Position numbers and translations under genes: made by a program | Shown: positions 1 to 9,592 of the stretch, in pieces | Layout of the letters: the number at the start of each line of letters is the position of its first letter | Position numbering within the stretch: the stretch's first letter is position 1 | The notes under the pieces: model-generated | The model's input: the letters and a program-made list of their open reading frames with translations, nothing else | The model's database searches: none | What the model was told of the DNA's origin: nothing | NCBI GenBank assembly: GCA_964596015.1 | Contig: CAZQSB010000010.1 | Span: 1 to 64,000 of the forward strand | Reading direction: 5' to 3' | Source of the DNA: WJMD01 sp964596015 | GTDB taxonomy: Bacteria > Joyebacterota > Joyebacteria > Joyebacterales > Joyebacteraceae | DNA length: 64,000 nt

Positions 1-1783
1 TCTCGGTGTCCGAGCCGTAGGCGTTCGTCACCGTGAGGCTGACCGTGTAGGTGCCCGAGGCGTCGTACGTGTAGGAGGGGTTCTGCGCCGTGGAAGTGCC
101 GACGCCGTCGCCGAAGTCCCAGCTCCACGACGTGGGGCTTCCGGTCGACGCATCCGTGAACTGGACCGTCAACGGGACGCTTCCCGATGTCGGGCTTCCC
201 GCGAACCCGGCCGTCGGCGGCGTCTCGACGCTCCCGCCAAGGGCCGCCTGGGCGTCGACCATGCCGTACCCGGCATAGCGGTCCCAGCCCGAGCCTGACT
301 CCACACTGATCACATCCTCTGCCGTCGTGCACAGCTGGTCGCGGACCTGCTGCGCCGTCATGCCGGGGTTCTGCGAGACGATGAGTCCGCAGACACCGGC
401 GGCGTACGGCGTGGCGCACGATGTGCCGTTGAACCACTGGTCGTAGTCGCCGGACGTGTAGCCGCCGTTTCCGAGGACATCCGTCGTCGGGAGAATGGTC
501 GGCGCGATGACATCGACCGCGCCCGCGGCGTCCTGCGTGGTCGAACCGTAGTTCGAACCCCACCAGCGCTCGCCGTCGCACGTGTAGCCGTTCGGGTCGG
601 TGTCGACACCGTAGTTGACCTCTGAGCTGTTGGAACTCGAGCGCTTGCGCTCGCCACAGGGGGAGGCCGCGCCCACACCGATGGCGTACGGGTTGTTCGC
701 TGGATACGAGATGGACGAATCGTTCTCGTTGCCCGTCGCCGCGAGCACGACGACCCCGTGGTTCCATGCGTACTCGATGGCGGCGTCAGTGTCGGGCTCG
801 CTCGAAAGCGCCGCACCGAGACTCATGCTGATGACATGCGCGCCGTTGTCGACGGCGTAGTAGATGGCCGGCGGCATCGACGAGATGTACATGCTGCCTG
901 CGCTGTTCGCGATCTTCATCGGCATGATGCTGCAGCCGCCGGCAGCGCCCACCGCGTAGCGGCTGTTATCCGCGATGCCGGCCGCGACGCCCGCGCAGCA
1001 CGTGCCGTGCCCGCCGCCCGAGCTGTCGTCGTCGGGGTCGGAGTCGTTGTCGCCGTAGTCGTAGCCCTGGACGCAGTTGATGTCCGGGTGGTCGGTATCG
1101 ACGCCCGAGTCGATGATGGCGATGATGACGCTCGAGCTGCCGTAGCCTGAGAGGATGTCCCACGCGGCCGGCGCGTTGCAGTCGAAGCCGACCGTGCCGA
1201 CGGGCGAGCCGTCCTCGTGGCTGTGCGTGCTCCAGTTGTAGGAGAGGAGCTGGGCCGTGTTGTCGTGACCCCAGTTGTCGGCGTAGCCCGAGTCGTTCGG
1301 CACGAGCGCGGGGTAGACGCGCCAGTCGGGCGCGGCATGCTCGACGGCCGGGTCGGCCTCGAGCCGCTCGGCAAGCGCCGGGATGTCTGCGCCGGACTCC
1401 ACGTAGAGAGTGAACCAGCGGTCGACGCCCAGGCTTCGTGCGAGGGCCGCGTCGGCAGGCATGTCGTGCTGCCGTTCGATCCTCGTCACGCCGACCTCTG
1501 TGACGAACGCGTCGACGCTCGGGATGCCCGTCCCGGCGCGACCGGGGGTCGCACCGCGACGCGTCTCGACGTTGGACAGCAGAGAACCACGGAGGCCATC
1601 CTCGGTGAACTTCACACGGATCCTGTCCGGGGCGTAGGGAAGTACGGGCGCGGGGTCCGACACGGGGCCGAACCGCACCGGCGCGAAGGGGCGCGGCGTG
1701 GTCTGCTCGGCGGGGAGCGCCGAGGCCAGGGTCAGGATGCCGAGGAGGGCCAGCACACACAGAACGAGTCCGGTCTTCTTCAT
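1..1783 (-). CDS. Secreted subtilisin-like serine protease with PKD domain (3' end outside window)
   Basis: Exported S8 family peptidase; about 594 residues are visible and the gene continues past the left edge. The start ATG (1783) follows a GGGGAGG ribosome site and opens a signal peptide (MKKTGLVLCVLALLGILTLA). A propeptide-like region (about 50-160) precedes the catalytic domain. The triad is visible as Asp225 in IIDSGVDTDHPD, His259 in GGGHGTCCAG and Ser455 in NGTSCATPYAAG, with oxyanion Asn352 in ATGNEN. From about 515 a PKD domain follows (SWSWDFGDG, SYTYDASGTYTVSLTV). Secretion and proteolysis follow from the family; the substrate is unknown. The C-terminal domains lie outside the window. 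It is divergent from the MATE gene, and I saw no convincing promoter for it in the 167 bases between them. Confidence 0.93.
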   Translation of the reverse strand, partial: MKKTGLVLCVLALLGILTLASALPAEQTTPRPFAPVRFGPVSDPAPVLPYAPDRIRVKFTEDGLRGSLLSNVETRRGATPGRAGTGIPSVDAFVTEVGVTRIERQHDMPADAALARSLGVDRWFTLYVESGADIPALAERLEADPAVEHAAPDWRVYPALVPNDSGYADNWGHDNTAQLLSYNWSTHSHEDGSPVGTVGFDCNAPAAWDILSGYGSSSVIIAIIDSGVDTDHPDINCVQGYDYGDNDSDPDDDSSGGGHGTCCAGVAAGIADNSRYAVGAAGGCSIMPMKIANSAGSMYISSMPPAIYYAVDNGAHVISMSLGAALSSEPDTDAAIEYAWNHGVVVLAATGNENDSSISYPANNPYAIGVGAASPCGERKRSSSNSSEVNYGVDTDPNGYTCDGERWWGSNYGSTTQDAAGAVDVIAPTILPTTDVLGNGGYTSGDYDQWFNGTSCATPYAAGVCGLIVSQNPGMTAQQVRDQLCTTAEDVISVESGSGWDRYAGYGMVDAQAALGGSVETPPTAGFAGSPTSGSVPLTVQFTDASTGSPTSWSWDFGDGVGTSTAQNPSYTYDASGTYTVSLTVTNAYGSDTE

Positions 1784-1950
1784 CTCGCCTCCCCAGGCGT
1801 AGTGCAGGTGAGTTCGAAAAACGCGGCCGGTTGCAGCGGCTCCCCGTGACCTCTTCCCTCCCTTCACGACGGGGCGCGGTTCGCAGAGGGTCTCATCGCG
1901 GCAATCCTGACTACTGTACATGATTGGGCGCTCGCTTTCCAGTCGAGTCC

Positions 1951-1979
1951 TTCACGTCCCCGCGGTTCTCTGATAGCAT
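1951..1979 (+). promoter_or_regulatory. Promoter of the MATE gene
   Basis: TTCACG (1951-1956), 17-base spacer, TAGCAT (1974-1979). Transcription would begin near 1986, so translation should start at the ATG at 2017 rather than at in-frame starts upstream. The -10 matches that at 26213. Confidence 0.6.
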
Positions 1980-2016
1980 GTCGGGGGGCTTGCGACTCCG
2001 ACACCGGGAACCACGC

Positions 2017-3420
2017 ATGAGAACTGACCCGCCGCGCGACGGCCGACGGGCCACCCGGCCCGAGGGACCGTCGCGCGAACACATTCTCTCCGACACCGAC
2101 ATCGGCGCGCTGCTCTGGCGGCTGTCGATCCCCGCGACGATCGGCATGATCGTCATGGCGACCTACAATCTGGTCGACACGATCTTCATCGGTCGGGGAG
2201 TGGGCCCGCTGGGCATCGGCGGACTCGCAATCTGCTTCCCCGTGCAGCTTCTCGTGATGTCCATCGGGACGCTCCTGGGCGTCGGCGGCGCCTCGATCAT
2301 CTCCCGGGCTCTCGGCGCGGGAAACAAGACGCGCGCCCACAACACCCTCGGAAACGTCCTCACGCTCGTCCTCATCATCTCCGGCGGCATCATGCTCGTC
2401 GGGTTCTCGTATCTCGACCAGATACTCACGCTTTTCGGCGCGACCGAGGAGCTGTTACCCTACTCGCGGCGCTACCTCTCGGTGATCCTCTGGGGAACCG
2501 CCTTCCGGTGCTACGTGATGTCCCATCACAACATCATCCGTTCGGAGGGCCGCGCCCGGATCGCCATGACCTCGATGCTCATCGGGGCGCTCGTGAACAT
2601 CGCGCTCGACCCCATCTTCATCTTCGGACTGGACATGGGGCTCAAGGGCGCGGCTCTCGCGACCGTCATAGCTCAGGCGTGCTCCACGACGTTCATCGCG
2701 CTCTACTTCGCGACGGGGAGAAGCGGTCTCTCGATGTCGTTCGAGAACCTCAGGCTCAGATGGAACATCGTCCGCGAAGTGCTGGCCGTCGGGGCGTCGT
2801 CCTTCGCGAGAATGGCCGCCGGCAGCATCATGCTGGTCGTGCTCAACCACAGTCTCGCGCACTACGGCGGGAACATGGCCATCGCCGCGTACGGGATCAT
2901 CAACAGGCTCCTGCATTTCCTGTTCATGCCGGTCATCGGGTTCGCGCAGGGACTCCAGCCGGTGGCGGGATTCAACTACGGGGCGAGGCGGTTCGACCTC
3001 GCCAAGCTCGCGCTGAGGATATCGGTCATCCGCTCAACGCTGTTCGTCGCCGGCGCCTTCGTGGCGATGTACGTCTTCGCGAGGCCACTCGTCGGGTTCT
3101 TCACAGAGGACCGCGAACTCATCACGCTCGCGGCCGACGCGCTCCGGATCATCTCGCTGGCGTTCCCCCTCATCGGCGTCCAGATGATGGGGACCGTCAT
3201 GTTCCAGGCGTTCGGCCGGGCCGGGCCGGCGCTCTTCCTGTCGCTGTCGCGGCAGATCATCCTGCTCATCCCGCTCGTGCTCATCCTCCCGCGCTTCCTC
3301 GGACTCGACGGCGTCTTCTGGGCGTTCCCCGCGGCCGACACGACGGCGACGGCCATCACCGTGGTGATGCTCCTGCGCGAGTTCGCGAGGCTGAGGGGGC
3401 TGCAGGAGGCGGCGTCGTGA
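2017..3420 (+). CDS. MATE family multidrug/metabolite efflux transporter
   Basis: Inner-membrane antiporter of the MATE family; 467 residues, the usual family length. The protein begins with a charged cytosolic stretch and then shows repeated hydrophobic helices consistent with twelve membrane segments. Family-type features include LLWRLSIPATIGMIV near the first helix and an internal repeat of the same pattern around EVLAVGASSFARMAAGS. The start at 2017 is chosen because a promoter at 1951-1979 makes in-frame starts at 1924 and 1978 unlikely to be transcribed in full. MATE proteins export cationic compounds using H+ or Na+; the actual substrate cannot be read here. It stands alone, about 210 bases before the next gene. 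Confidence 0.9.
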   Translation: MRTDPPRDGRRATRPEGPSREHILSDTDIGALLWRLSIPATIGMIVMATYNLVDTIFIGRGVGPLGIGGLAICFPVQLLVMSIGTLLGVGGASIISRALGAGNKTRAHNTLGNVLTLVLIISGGIMLVGFSYLDQILTLFGATEELLPYSRRYLSVILWGTAFRCYVMSHHNIIRSEGRARIAMTSMLIGALVNIALDPIFIFGLDMGLKGAALATVIAQACSTTFIALYFATGRSGLSMSFENLRLRWNIVREVLAVGASSFARMAAGSIMLVVLNHSLAHYGGNMAIAAYGIINRLLHFLFMPVIGFAQGLQPVAGFNYGARRFDLAKLALRISVIRSTLFVAGAFVAMYVFARPLVGFFTEDRELITLAADALRIISLAFPLIGVQMMGTVMFQAFGRAGPALFLSLSRQIILLIPLVLILPRFLGLDGVFWAFPAADTTATAITVVMLLREFARLRGLQEAAS

Positions 3421-3526
3421 GCGCGCATGATGGGCGCGGCGGAGGTCGACGTCGGGAATCGTCACCGCCCGGGCACGTCGCTCCGAAGCTCGCGCGCCGG
3501 TCAGGTCGTCACGAGACCGTCCGTTC

Positions 3527-3556
3527 TTGACCGGCCGCCGGGCGCTCGTGTACAGA
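3527..3556 (+). promoter_or_regulatory. Promoter of the metallophosphoesterase gene
   Basis: TTGACC (3527-3532), 18-base spacer, TACAGA (3551-3556), about 75 bases before the ATG at 3633. It lies in the 212-base gap after the MATE gene, where I see nothing else. Confidence 0.5.
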
Positions 3557-3632
3557 TGACGGTGCACGCCCGCGACGTCCCGCGTACGGGACGCGGGGGC
3601 TCACGTCTCGTCCGACCAAAGGCGGCTCATTG

Positions 3633-4505
3633 ATGCTCTGGTTCTTCACATCGGACCTGCACGGCCGCGTGTCGCGCTACGGCGCGCTCTGGCGCCTCAT
3701 CGAGAAGGAGAGCCCCGACACCGTCCTTCTCGGCGGCGACCTCCTCCCGCACATGTACGCCGCGCTCACGGTGAACCCCTCGCACGCCGACTTCGTCAAC
3801 GTAGTGCTGGCAGAGGGGTTCAGACGCCTGAGGGAGGAGATGGGCGAGGCGTACCCGGACGTTCTTCTCATCCTCGGCAACGACGATCCCCGCTTCGAGG
3901 AGGCGGCCGTCCTCTCCGCCGGCGCCGAGGGGCTCTGGCGATACATCCACGAACGCAGGGTGACCTCGCACGGCGTTCCCGTCTACGGGTACGCCAACGT
4001 CCCGCCCACGCCGTTTCTGCTGAAGGACTGGGAGCGGTACGACGTGTCGCGCTTCGTCGATCCCGGTAGCGTGTCGCCCGAGGAGGGTCGGAGGACGGTC
4101 CCGGTCGACGCGCGCAGGGTCCGCTACGCGACCATCCGGGAGGACCTCGACCGACTGGTGGGGGAGGACGACCTCGAGCGGGCCGTCTTCCTGTTCCATT
4201 CTCCGCCGTACGAGACCAGCCTCGACCGGGCGGCGCTGGACGGCCGGATGGTCGACCACGTCCCTCTGGATGTGCATGTCGGGAGCATCGCCATCAGACG
4301 CTTCATCGAGCGACGTCAGCCGGCCGTCACCCTGCACGGCCACGTGCACGAGGCGGCTCGACTGACCGGGAGCTGGCGCGACAGGATCGGCCGGACCCAT
4401 CTGTTCATCGGGGCCCACGACGGGGACGAGCTGCCGCTCGTCAGGTTCGATCCCGAGAATCCCGGGTCGGCGACCCGCGAGCTCGTGCCGCCCGCCGCAG
4501 AATAG
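3633..4505 (+). CDS. Calcineurin-like metallophosphoesterase
   Basis: Predicted cytosolic dinuclear-metal phosphoesterase, 290 residues. The metal-binding signature is in order: FTSDLHG near the N-terminus, LLGGDLLPH, LILGNDDPR, LFHSPPY and the C-terminal LHGHVHE. The third motif reads GND-D where the family usually has GNHD, so the catalytic His position is substituted; this may alter activity. There is no signal peptide. A TTG at 3630 directly precedes the chosen ATG and cannot be excluded. The substrate is not predictable; similar short proteins act on nucleotides or phosphodiesters. It ends in front of a bidirectional terminator shared with the convergent operon. Confidence 0.85.
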   Translation: MLWFFTSDLHGRVSRYGALWRLIEKESPDTVLLGGDLLPHMYAALTVNPSHADFVNVVLAEGFRRLREEMGEAYPDVLLILGNDDPRFEEAAVLSAGAEGLWRYIHERRVTSHGVPVYGYANVPPTPFLLKDWERYDVSRFVDPGSVSPEEGRRTVPVDARRVRYATIREDLDRLVGEDDLERAVFLFHSPPYETSLDRAALDGRMVDHVPLDVHVGSIAIRRFIERRQPAVTLHGHVHEAARLTGSWRDRIGRTHLFIGAHDGDELPLVRFDPENPGSATRELVPPAAE

Positions 4506-4538
4506 CGCCCCCGGTGTCCCGTTCACCAGAAAACGAAG

Positions 4539-4563
4539 CGCGGGCGCCGCTCTGGCGCCCGCG
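4539..4563. terminator. Bidirectional intrinsic terminator between convergent genes
   Basis: A perfect 10-bp G+C stem (4539-4548 with 4554-4563) with a 5-base loop. TCTTCTC follows on the plus strand; on the minus strand the stem is followed by TTCGTTTTCT. It serves both the phosphoesterase gene (end 4505) and the minus-strand operon (end 4606). Confidence 0.8.
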
Positions 4564-4605
4564 TCTTCTCGAAGAGACTCACGTGAAGAGCTTCAGAGGT
4601 CTCGG

Positions 4606-7600
4606 TTACGACCCGCCCAGCGGCAGCTCCCTGGCCGGGTCGGTGACCGCGTCGATCTTCGCTGCGTAGCTCGTCTGCTTCTCGATGTCCTCATCGGTGA
4701 CGATGTGCACATCGAGCAGATTGTCGGTCCGATACCCCGTTCTCAGGTAGTTGAGCTCGGCGAGGCAGAGTCCCCACCCCTCGAACCAGGACAGAAGCTC
4801 GGTCCGCTGCTTGTCGGTGCCCCGGTGATGGACGATGAGATCGATGTCGCTGGCGGGTCCCGCCGTCGCGTTCTTCGTGCTGCCGAAGACGTAGAGCGCC
4901 TCGACCCCGAACCGCTCGGCGTCGAGGTCGGCAGCGATGCGTTCGGCCATTCTCAGACGCCACTGCCAGTACTGCACCGGACGCCGCTGCGGCGTCTCCG
5001 GCACGTCGGGACGCCTCGCCGACGGCTCGCTCGGGTCCGCCAGCATCGCCAGCGCTTCGTCGAGGTCGGCGTTCAGGAAGACGCGCAGCACGCGCCCTTC
5101 GCTGGCGGCGGGCACGTCGATGACCTTGAGCGTGTCGGCCAGGTGCGCGAAGTCAGGCAGCAGCGAGGGAAGGAGGTTCTCGGACTTCCGGAGAAAGACC
5201 TCGTTGAACTCCACGCCCTCTTCGTCGGGATAGAGCGGAAGATACCGAATGCGCGACTCGACGAGGTCCTGGAAGAAGTGCGTGCCGAACGAGAGGTCCG
5301 GCACGTACTCGCCCTTGCGCTTCGCGATCTCGATGAGCATCGCCGTGTTCGAGATGTCGGCGTAGGTGACTGAGACGCCGAGCCCGGCGTCGCCGCGGCT
5401 TCCCCAGCGCCCCGGGCCGAGGAGGATGAACCGCTTGGACGGCAGGAGCTGGTTGAGTCTGCCGACGGCCTTGGCCACGTCGCGCATCGTGGCCTCGTCC
5501 GGGAGCTCGCCGTAGGCCTCCGGGTCGACGTAGACGATGTGTGTGATGTCGGGGATCCAGCCGTTCGAGACGTGGCGGTCGGCCGTGAAAACGACGTCCG
5601 ACCGGGACACGTCTTTCGGGATCGGCGCTGGGCTGGCCTCGTCACCCATGCTCTGGGGGCGGCACTGCAGCAGGTAGAACGCCTCGCCGTCGTGGGCGAA
5701 CTCGATGTCGACCGGCGTCTCCAGCTCCTCCTCCAGAAGCTCAAGGATGTTCCTCAGGTGCGAGACGAACGGCGACTCCTTGGCGAGCGTATCGAAGGTC
5801 GCCACGTATCTCTGGCTCTCAGGATCGAACAGCACCCTGGGCGGGGCCTTCCGGAGCATGTCGCCGTCCAGAACGGAGAAGACCTGAGAGGCCCCGGGGT
5901 AGTCGGAGCCGACCTCCTTGAGGATGTCGTTCAGAAGGCGCGATTCGAGCGTGCCCGTCTCGAGATTGATGACGTCTATCCAGCGGGGGGAGTAGCGGAC
6001 GATCTCGTCGACCGCGACGTTCGCTCGAAGGTCCGGCTTCCCGGGGACCAGCAGGATGGGGTAGTCGTCCCCGACGCGGTCGACCGCGCGCGTGCCCAGT
6101 CCGGGCACCATGCGGATGAGCCCGTCCTCGCGGCGGACGCGCGGCGACCAGCGGAACTCGCTGTTCGAGAACGCGACGCCGGCGAACGAGGGGAAGAAGT
6201 ACTTCCCGACCCTGCGACCCACGACCTCCTGGATGAGGATTCCCATCTCCTCATTGAACTCCAGCAGCCCCCGCTCGCGCCGGTACTCGATCGGGTCGGG
6301 CCCGAACGTCGACGCGTAGACCTCCGCGATCGCGTCGGCGACCGCCTGAAGGCGTTCCGACTTCGAGCCGACGTTCGCGAGGAAGAGGCTCTTGTATTTC
6401 CCGGAGAACGCCGTTCCGAGTCGGTCCTCGAGGAGGCTCGAGCTCCTGATGATGAGAGGGACGTCGCCGAAATCATCGAGTGCCACCGAGAGCCCGTTAA
6501 GCATCCGTGTAGGGAACGTCGAGTTCTTGAACAGTCGGATGATGTCCGGATACTGCTGACGGACCTCGTCGATCTCCTTGAACTTCTGCTCGATGACGTC
6601 CTGCAGGTCGTTGTGCCCGATGAAGTCCTGCGCCCCGTCCGATGGCAGGTACCACGTGCGCGGTATCCTGACCTCGCCCACCGGCCGCTGTCCTTCCCGG
6701 CTCTTCTGCAGAATGCGGTGCGCCAGCAGCATCCCGGCGCTCTTGCCGCCCAGACGTCCGTGGCTCCCGGCGGGGATGATCATCTTCCCCGCGAGCTCCG
6801 CGAAGTCCTCTATCTCGACGTGTTCCTTCGCGACCCTGACGAAGTCGATCTGCTCGGTGAGGAGTCGCTGTGTCAGCGAGACGCGGATCGACTTGAGCGT
6901 CGAGGGTCTGAGGAGCGTCTTGTCATGGATGCCGTACTGGAACCGCCGGAGAGCGTCGACGATCTCGGGAAGCGGGGAGCGAGGGTTGTTGAGCACGCGC
7001 ATGAACGCGCTCGCCTTGTCCTCGAGCATCCAGTTCTGAACGCGGGCGAGTATCTCCCGCTCGCTCAGGTGCCTGCCCGCCAGCTCGAACGGTTTGTCCG
7101 ACAGAAGATATTCGCGGTCCTGCGCGACGCTGCAGGCCGGCACGTTGACCTCGCCGGGTCGCGCGGCGGCCTCGTCCCCAGGAACATATCCTGTGACCTC
7201 CTGCGCTTCCTCAACGCCTATCTGGCAGAGGTGGTTCAGCATCTTGTGAGCGATTCGAAGATAGAGACCCCTGTCCGACTCCCGGAGCAGGTGCAGCGGA
7301 CTGCGCCACGACTCGCGCGGCTCGCCGCCGGTCCCGTCCCGCAGCGACTCCCAGTCCTTCTGCAGCTCATGGAGCCGCTCTCTCAGGAGCGCGTGGCCGA
7401 TGAGATCGGCGATGGTCCTGATGAGCCGGACCTCCTCCTTGAGAAACGGCCCGACGTCCTCCTGGGGCCGACGCTCGAGGTAGTAGACCTCGATGCCGCC
7501 GACGCTCTTTCCCTGCACCGTGATGTCTCCGCGGAGAACCCACGGGGTCGGCTCGAAATCGCCGAGCTTGTGAACGCGACCCTCGATCGTTATGGCGGCC

Positions 7601-7788
7601 CGGCAGATCTCCGGATACTGCCAGCCTTCGGGGATGGCCGCGAGGACCCCTGGAATCGCGCTGTCCAGGCCGTCCTCCGTGGAGCGCAGGGCTTCCTCGA
7701 CGTGGTAGAGGCAGCTGAGTTCCTTGGCGCGCTCCCGGAGCGACGTCAGGAGAACGTCCGGCGCTCTGTTCTTCTCGTTCTCAGGCAT
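4606..7788 (-). CDS. PEP-synthase-type ATP-grasp protein with sensor-like N-terminus and fused nucleotidyltransferase
   Basis: A 1060-residue cytosolic multidomain protein. Residues 1-160 look like a GAF-type sensor region. From about 345 comes the nucleotide-binding domain typical of the N-terminus of PEP synthase and pyruvate phosphate dikinase (RLGGKSAGML, IIRSSSLLEDR, AFYLLQCRPQS). It is followed by a conserved tail (ITHIVYVDPEAYGE, ILLGPGRWGSRGD, FGTHFFQDL). The last 100 residues form a minimal nucleotidyltransferase: FGSTKNATAGPASDIDLIV gives Gly969-Ser970 and Asp981/Asp983, with Asp1026 as a plausible third carboxylate. The swivelling phosphohistidine domain and PEP/pyruvate barrel of true PEP synthase are absent, so the reaction is unknown. 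The start overlaps the previous gene by 8 bases, so the two are translationally coupled. Confidence 0.82.
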   Translation of the reverse strand: MPENEKNRAPDVLLTSLRERAKELSCLYHVEEALRSTEDGLDSAIPGVLAAIPEGWQYPEICRAAITIEGRVHKLGDFEPTPWVLRGDITVQGKSVGGIEVYYLERRPQEDVGPFLKEEVRLIRTIADLIGHALLRERLHELQKDWESLRDGTGGEPRESWRSPLHLLRESDRGLYLRIAHKMLNHLCQIGVEEAQEVTGYVPGDEAAARPGEVNVPACSVAQDREYLLSDKPFELAGRHLSEREILARVQNWMLEDKASAFMRVLNNPRSPLPEIVDALRRFQYGIHDKTLLRPSTLKSIRVSLTQRLLTEQIDFVRVAKEHVEIEDFAELAGKMIIPAGSHGRLGGKSAGMLLAHRILQKSREGQRPVGEVRIPRTWYLPSDGAQDFIGHNDLQDVIEQKFKEIDEVRQQYPDIIRLFKNSTFPTRMLNGLSVALDDFGDVPLIIRSSSLLEDRLGTAFSGKYKSLFLANVGSKSERLQAVADAIAEVYASTFGPDPIEYRRERGLLEFNEEMGILIQEVVGRRVGKYFFPSFAGVAFSNSEFRWSPRVRREDGLIRMVPGLGTRAVDRVGDDYPILLVPGKPDLRANVAVDEIVRYSPRWIDVINLETGTLESRLLNDILKEVGSDYPGASQVFSVLDGDMLRKAPPRVLFDPESQRYVATFDTLAKESPFVSHLRNILELLEEELETPVDIEFAHDGEAFYLLQCRPQSMGDEASPAPIPKDVSRSDVVFTADRHVSNGWIPDITHIVYVDPEAYGELPDEATMRDVAKAVGRLNQLLPSKRFILLGPGRWGSRGDAGLGVSVTYADISNTAMLIEIAKRKGEYVPDLSFGTHFFQDLVESRIRYLPLYPDEEGVEFNEVFLRKSENLLPSLLPDFAHLADTLKVIDVPAASEGRVLRVFLNADLDEALAMLADPSEPSARRPDVPETPQRRPVQYWQWRLRMAERIAADLDAERFGVEALYVFGSTKNATAGPASDIDLIVHHRGTDKQRTELLSWFEGWGLCLAELNYLRTGYRTDNLLDVHIVTDEDIEKQTSYAAKIDAVTDPARELPLGGS

Positions 7789-9592
7789 GACGAATGACCC
7801 CTCTTCCGGAACGCCCGTCGACCCGGACGTTGAGCGGTCCCTCGGATCTGACGTGTCGGACGAAGTCGGTTTCAGCGAAAGCGGGCATGGCCAGAAGCTC
7901 GTCCCAGCGGATGCCGGGGGCGGCCGAGTGAGGCACCGAAAGGTAGAGGACGTGGAAGCTCAACAGGTTGTGGAAGAAGTGCGACCCCTGGCTGAGATCG
8001 GGGTTCATGTCCGGCAGCGTCGCCTCAACGATGACGCGAGCGCTGCTGATCTGCCCCCAGTCGACCGGGATCCCGAGCCACGGGTCCGAGCTGCCCCAGC
8101 GGCCGAACCCGATGAAGATGGCCGGGTGCCCCTCTCGCACCAGAGTCCGGTTGACCTCCTGAAGCTCCGTCGCGATCCTCTGCGTGTGTTTCGCCTCGAA
8201 GGCGTCGGGCTTCACGTAGACTATGTCGGTGATGTCGCGTCGCTCGCCGTTCCCGAGCACGTTGGTCGAGGAAACCAGCGTGGACGACGCGTCGAGCTCC
8301 GAGTCGTCGATCGAGACCTCCTCGAGCGAGACCATCATCGGCCGCGCCTGCAGGAAGCCGAACCGCGGTCTCTTCCTCTCCAGAGGGTCGAGCGCCACGG
8401 CGAACTCGATCTCGATGTCCGAGCCGGTCGCCTCCTTCGTCCGGTCAATGAGCTCCACGATGAGTTCGTTCAGCGGCAGGACGTCGAGCGTCAGGACAGG
8501 AGCGAAGTCGAGCACCTTCGGTCCGTCCTTCCGGAGACCCGGCCTCATCCTCTCCGACCTCGGATCGTACGTCGAGCAGAGCTTCGACAGACTTCCGTCG
8601 GCCTCGGCGTCCTCGAGCGAGGCCCGGACAAGGTACTCCGTCTCATTGATCGGGTCGTGCGGAGGGGCCGGCCCCATGTTGACGGCCCAGAAGCCCGACT
8701 GCGTGTTCTTCATCAGGTCGCCGACGTCCGCGTACGGCGGCGGGGCCTTCGGGTGTTCCGGAGAGTAGGTCCAGGTGATGCCGCCGTCGACGATCTCCTT
8801 GCCCAGTCCCAGCGCGAGGTTCACGACGCCGTCGGAAGGCCTGGAACGCCCCGTCGGGTAGAAGTTGTACGAGCGTCCGACCCCGGATATCGCCGGGTAG
8901 AAGCGGCTGTTCCAGCGCGCGCCCACGATCTCCTGAACGACGACCGCCATCTTCTCGTTCCTGATGTCCTCGTCGATAGTCTGCATGTAGCTTCGCGGCC
9001 CCGCGAAGAACGTCGACGCGTAGACGAACTTGATCGCCTCCACGAAGCGGTGGAACCGCGCGTCGATCTCCGCCTGGTTGTTCGGGATCATCTTCGTGCC
9101 GTAGACGCCGGCGAATGGATGCGCGAGCGCGTCCTCCAGCAGGCTCGACGAGCGGACGGCGAGCGGCGTGTGTGTCTCCGAGATGAGCGAACGGAGGTCT
9201 CCCACGAACTCGGCCGGGAACTCGGCTGTCTGGAAGGCTCTCGCGATGGCCTCGTCGTCGGCGTCGGAGAGCGCGACCTCGTAGAGCTCGTTCCGCTCCA
9301 TGAAGCTGTCGAAGACGTCCGTCGCGATCACCGTGAGCGTCGGCACGGCGACGTCGAACTCGGGGAAGCTGTCGGATGGAAGCGAGGAGAGCACGTCGTC
9401 GCGCGCCTTGAGGAGTCCGGCGGCCTTGCCGCCGATCCCGCCCGAACCTATTCGGGTGAAGGTCCGATCCGCGCCGAGGAACTCCCGGCCGAACTCCGGA
9501 AGCTGCGACGCCTCAACCGGTGCCATCAAGGCCTCGCTTGGCGGAGGAGGGACGGAGCGCCCATGAGGCGGGGCGCCCCGTCCGAAGGACAT
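7781..9592 (-). CDS. PEP/pyruvate-binding (PPDK N-terminal) ATP-grasp protein, paralogue of its neighbour
   Basis: Cytosolic protein of 603 residues from an ATG that overlaps the stop of glutamate dehydrogenase (TGATG). Starts at 9616 and 9526 are alternatives. It has the PEP-synthase-type nucleotide-binding domain (GGIGGKAAGLLKARDDVL, AVRSSSLLEDALAHPFAG, FGFLQARPM). It then has the same tail domain as the downstream gene (ITDIVYVKPDAFE, IGFGRWGSSDPWLG, LSQGSHFFHNL). Like that neighbour it lacks the phosphohistidine and PEP/pyruvate-barrel domains, so calling it PEP synthase would be wrong. Sitting directly after gdhA, it may link energy or pyruvate status to amino-acid catabolism, but that is inference. 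Confidence 0.82.
   Translation of the reverse strand: MSFGRGAPPHGRSVPPPPSEALMAPVEASQLPEFGREFLGADRTFTRIGSGGIGGKAAGLLKARDDVLSSLPSDSFPEFDVAVPTLTVIATDVFDSFMERNELYEVALSDADDEAIARAFQTAEFPAEFVGDLRSLISETHTPLAVRSSSLLEDALAHPFAGVYGTKMIPNNQAEIDARFHRFVEAIKFVYASTFFAGPRSYMQTIDEDIRNEKMAVVVQEIVGARWNSRFYPAISGVGRSYNFYPTGRSRPSDGVVNLALGLGKEIVDGGITWTYSPEHPKAPPPYADVGDLMKNTQSGFWAVNMGPAPPHDPINETEYLVRASLEDAEADGSLSKLCSTYDPRSERMRPGLRKDGPKVLDFAPVLTLDVLPLNELIVELIDRTKEATGSDIEIEFAVALDPLERKRPRFGFLQARPMMVSLEEVSIDDSELDASSTLVSSTNVLGNGERRDITDIVYVKPDAFEAKHTQRIATELQEVNRTLVREGHPAIFIGFGRWGSSDPWLGIPVDWGQISSARVIVEATLPDMNPDLSQGSHFFHNLLSFHVLYLSVPHSAAPGIRWDELLAMPAFAETDFVRHVRSEGPLNVRVDGRSGRGVIRHA

Noticed and set aside
4606..9592. Calling the two ATP-grasp proteins phosphoenolpyruvate synthase (ppsA)
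   Set aside because: They have only the N-terminal nucleotide-binding domain. The phosphohistidine swivel domain and the PEP/pyruvate barrel are missing.
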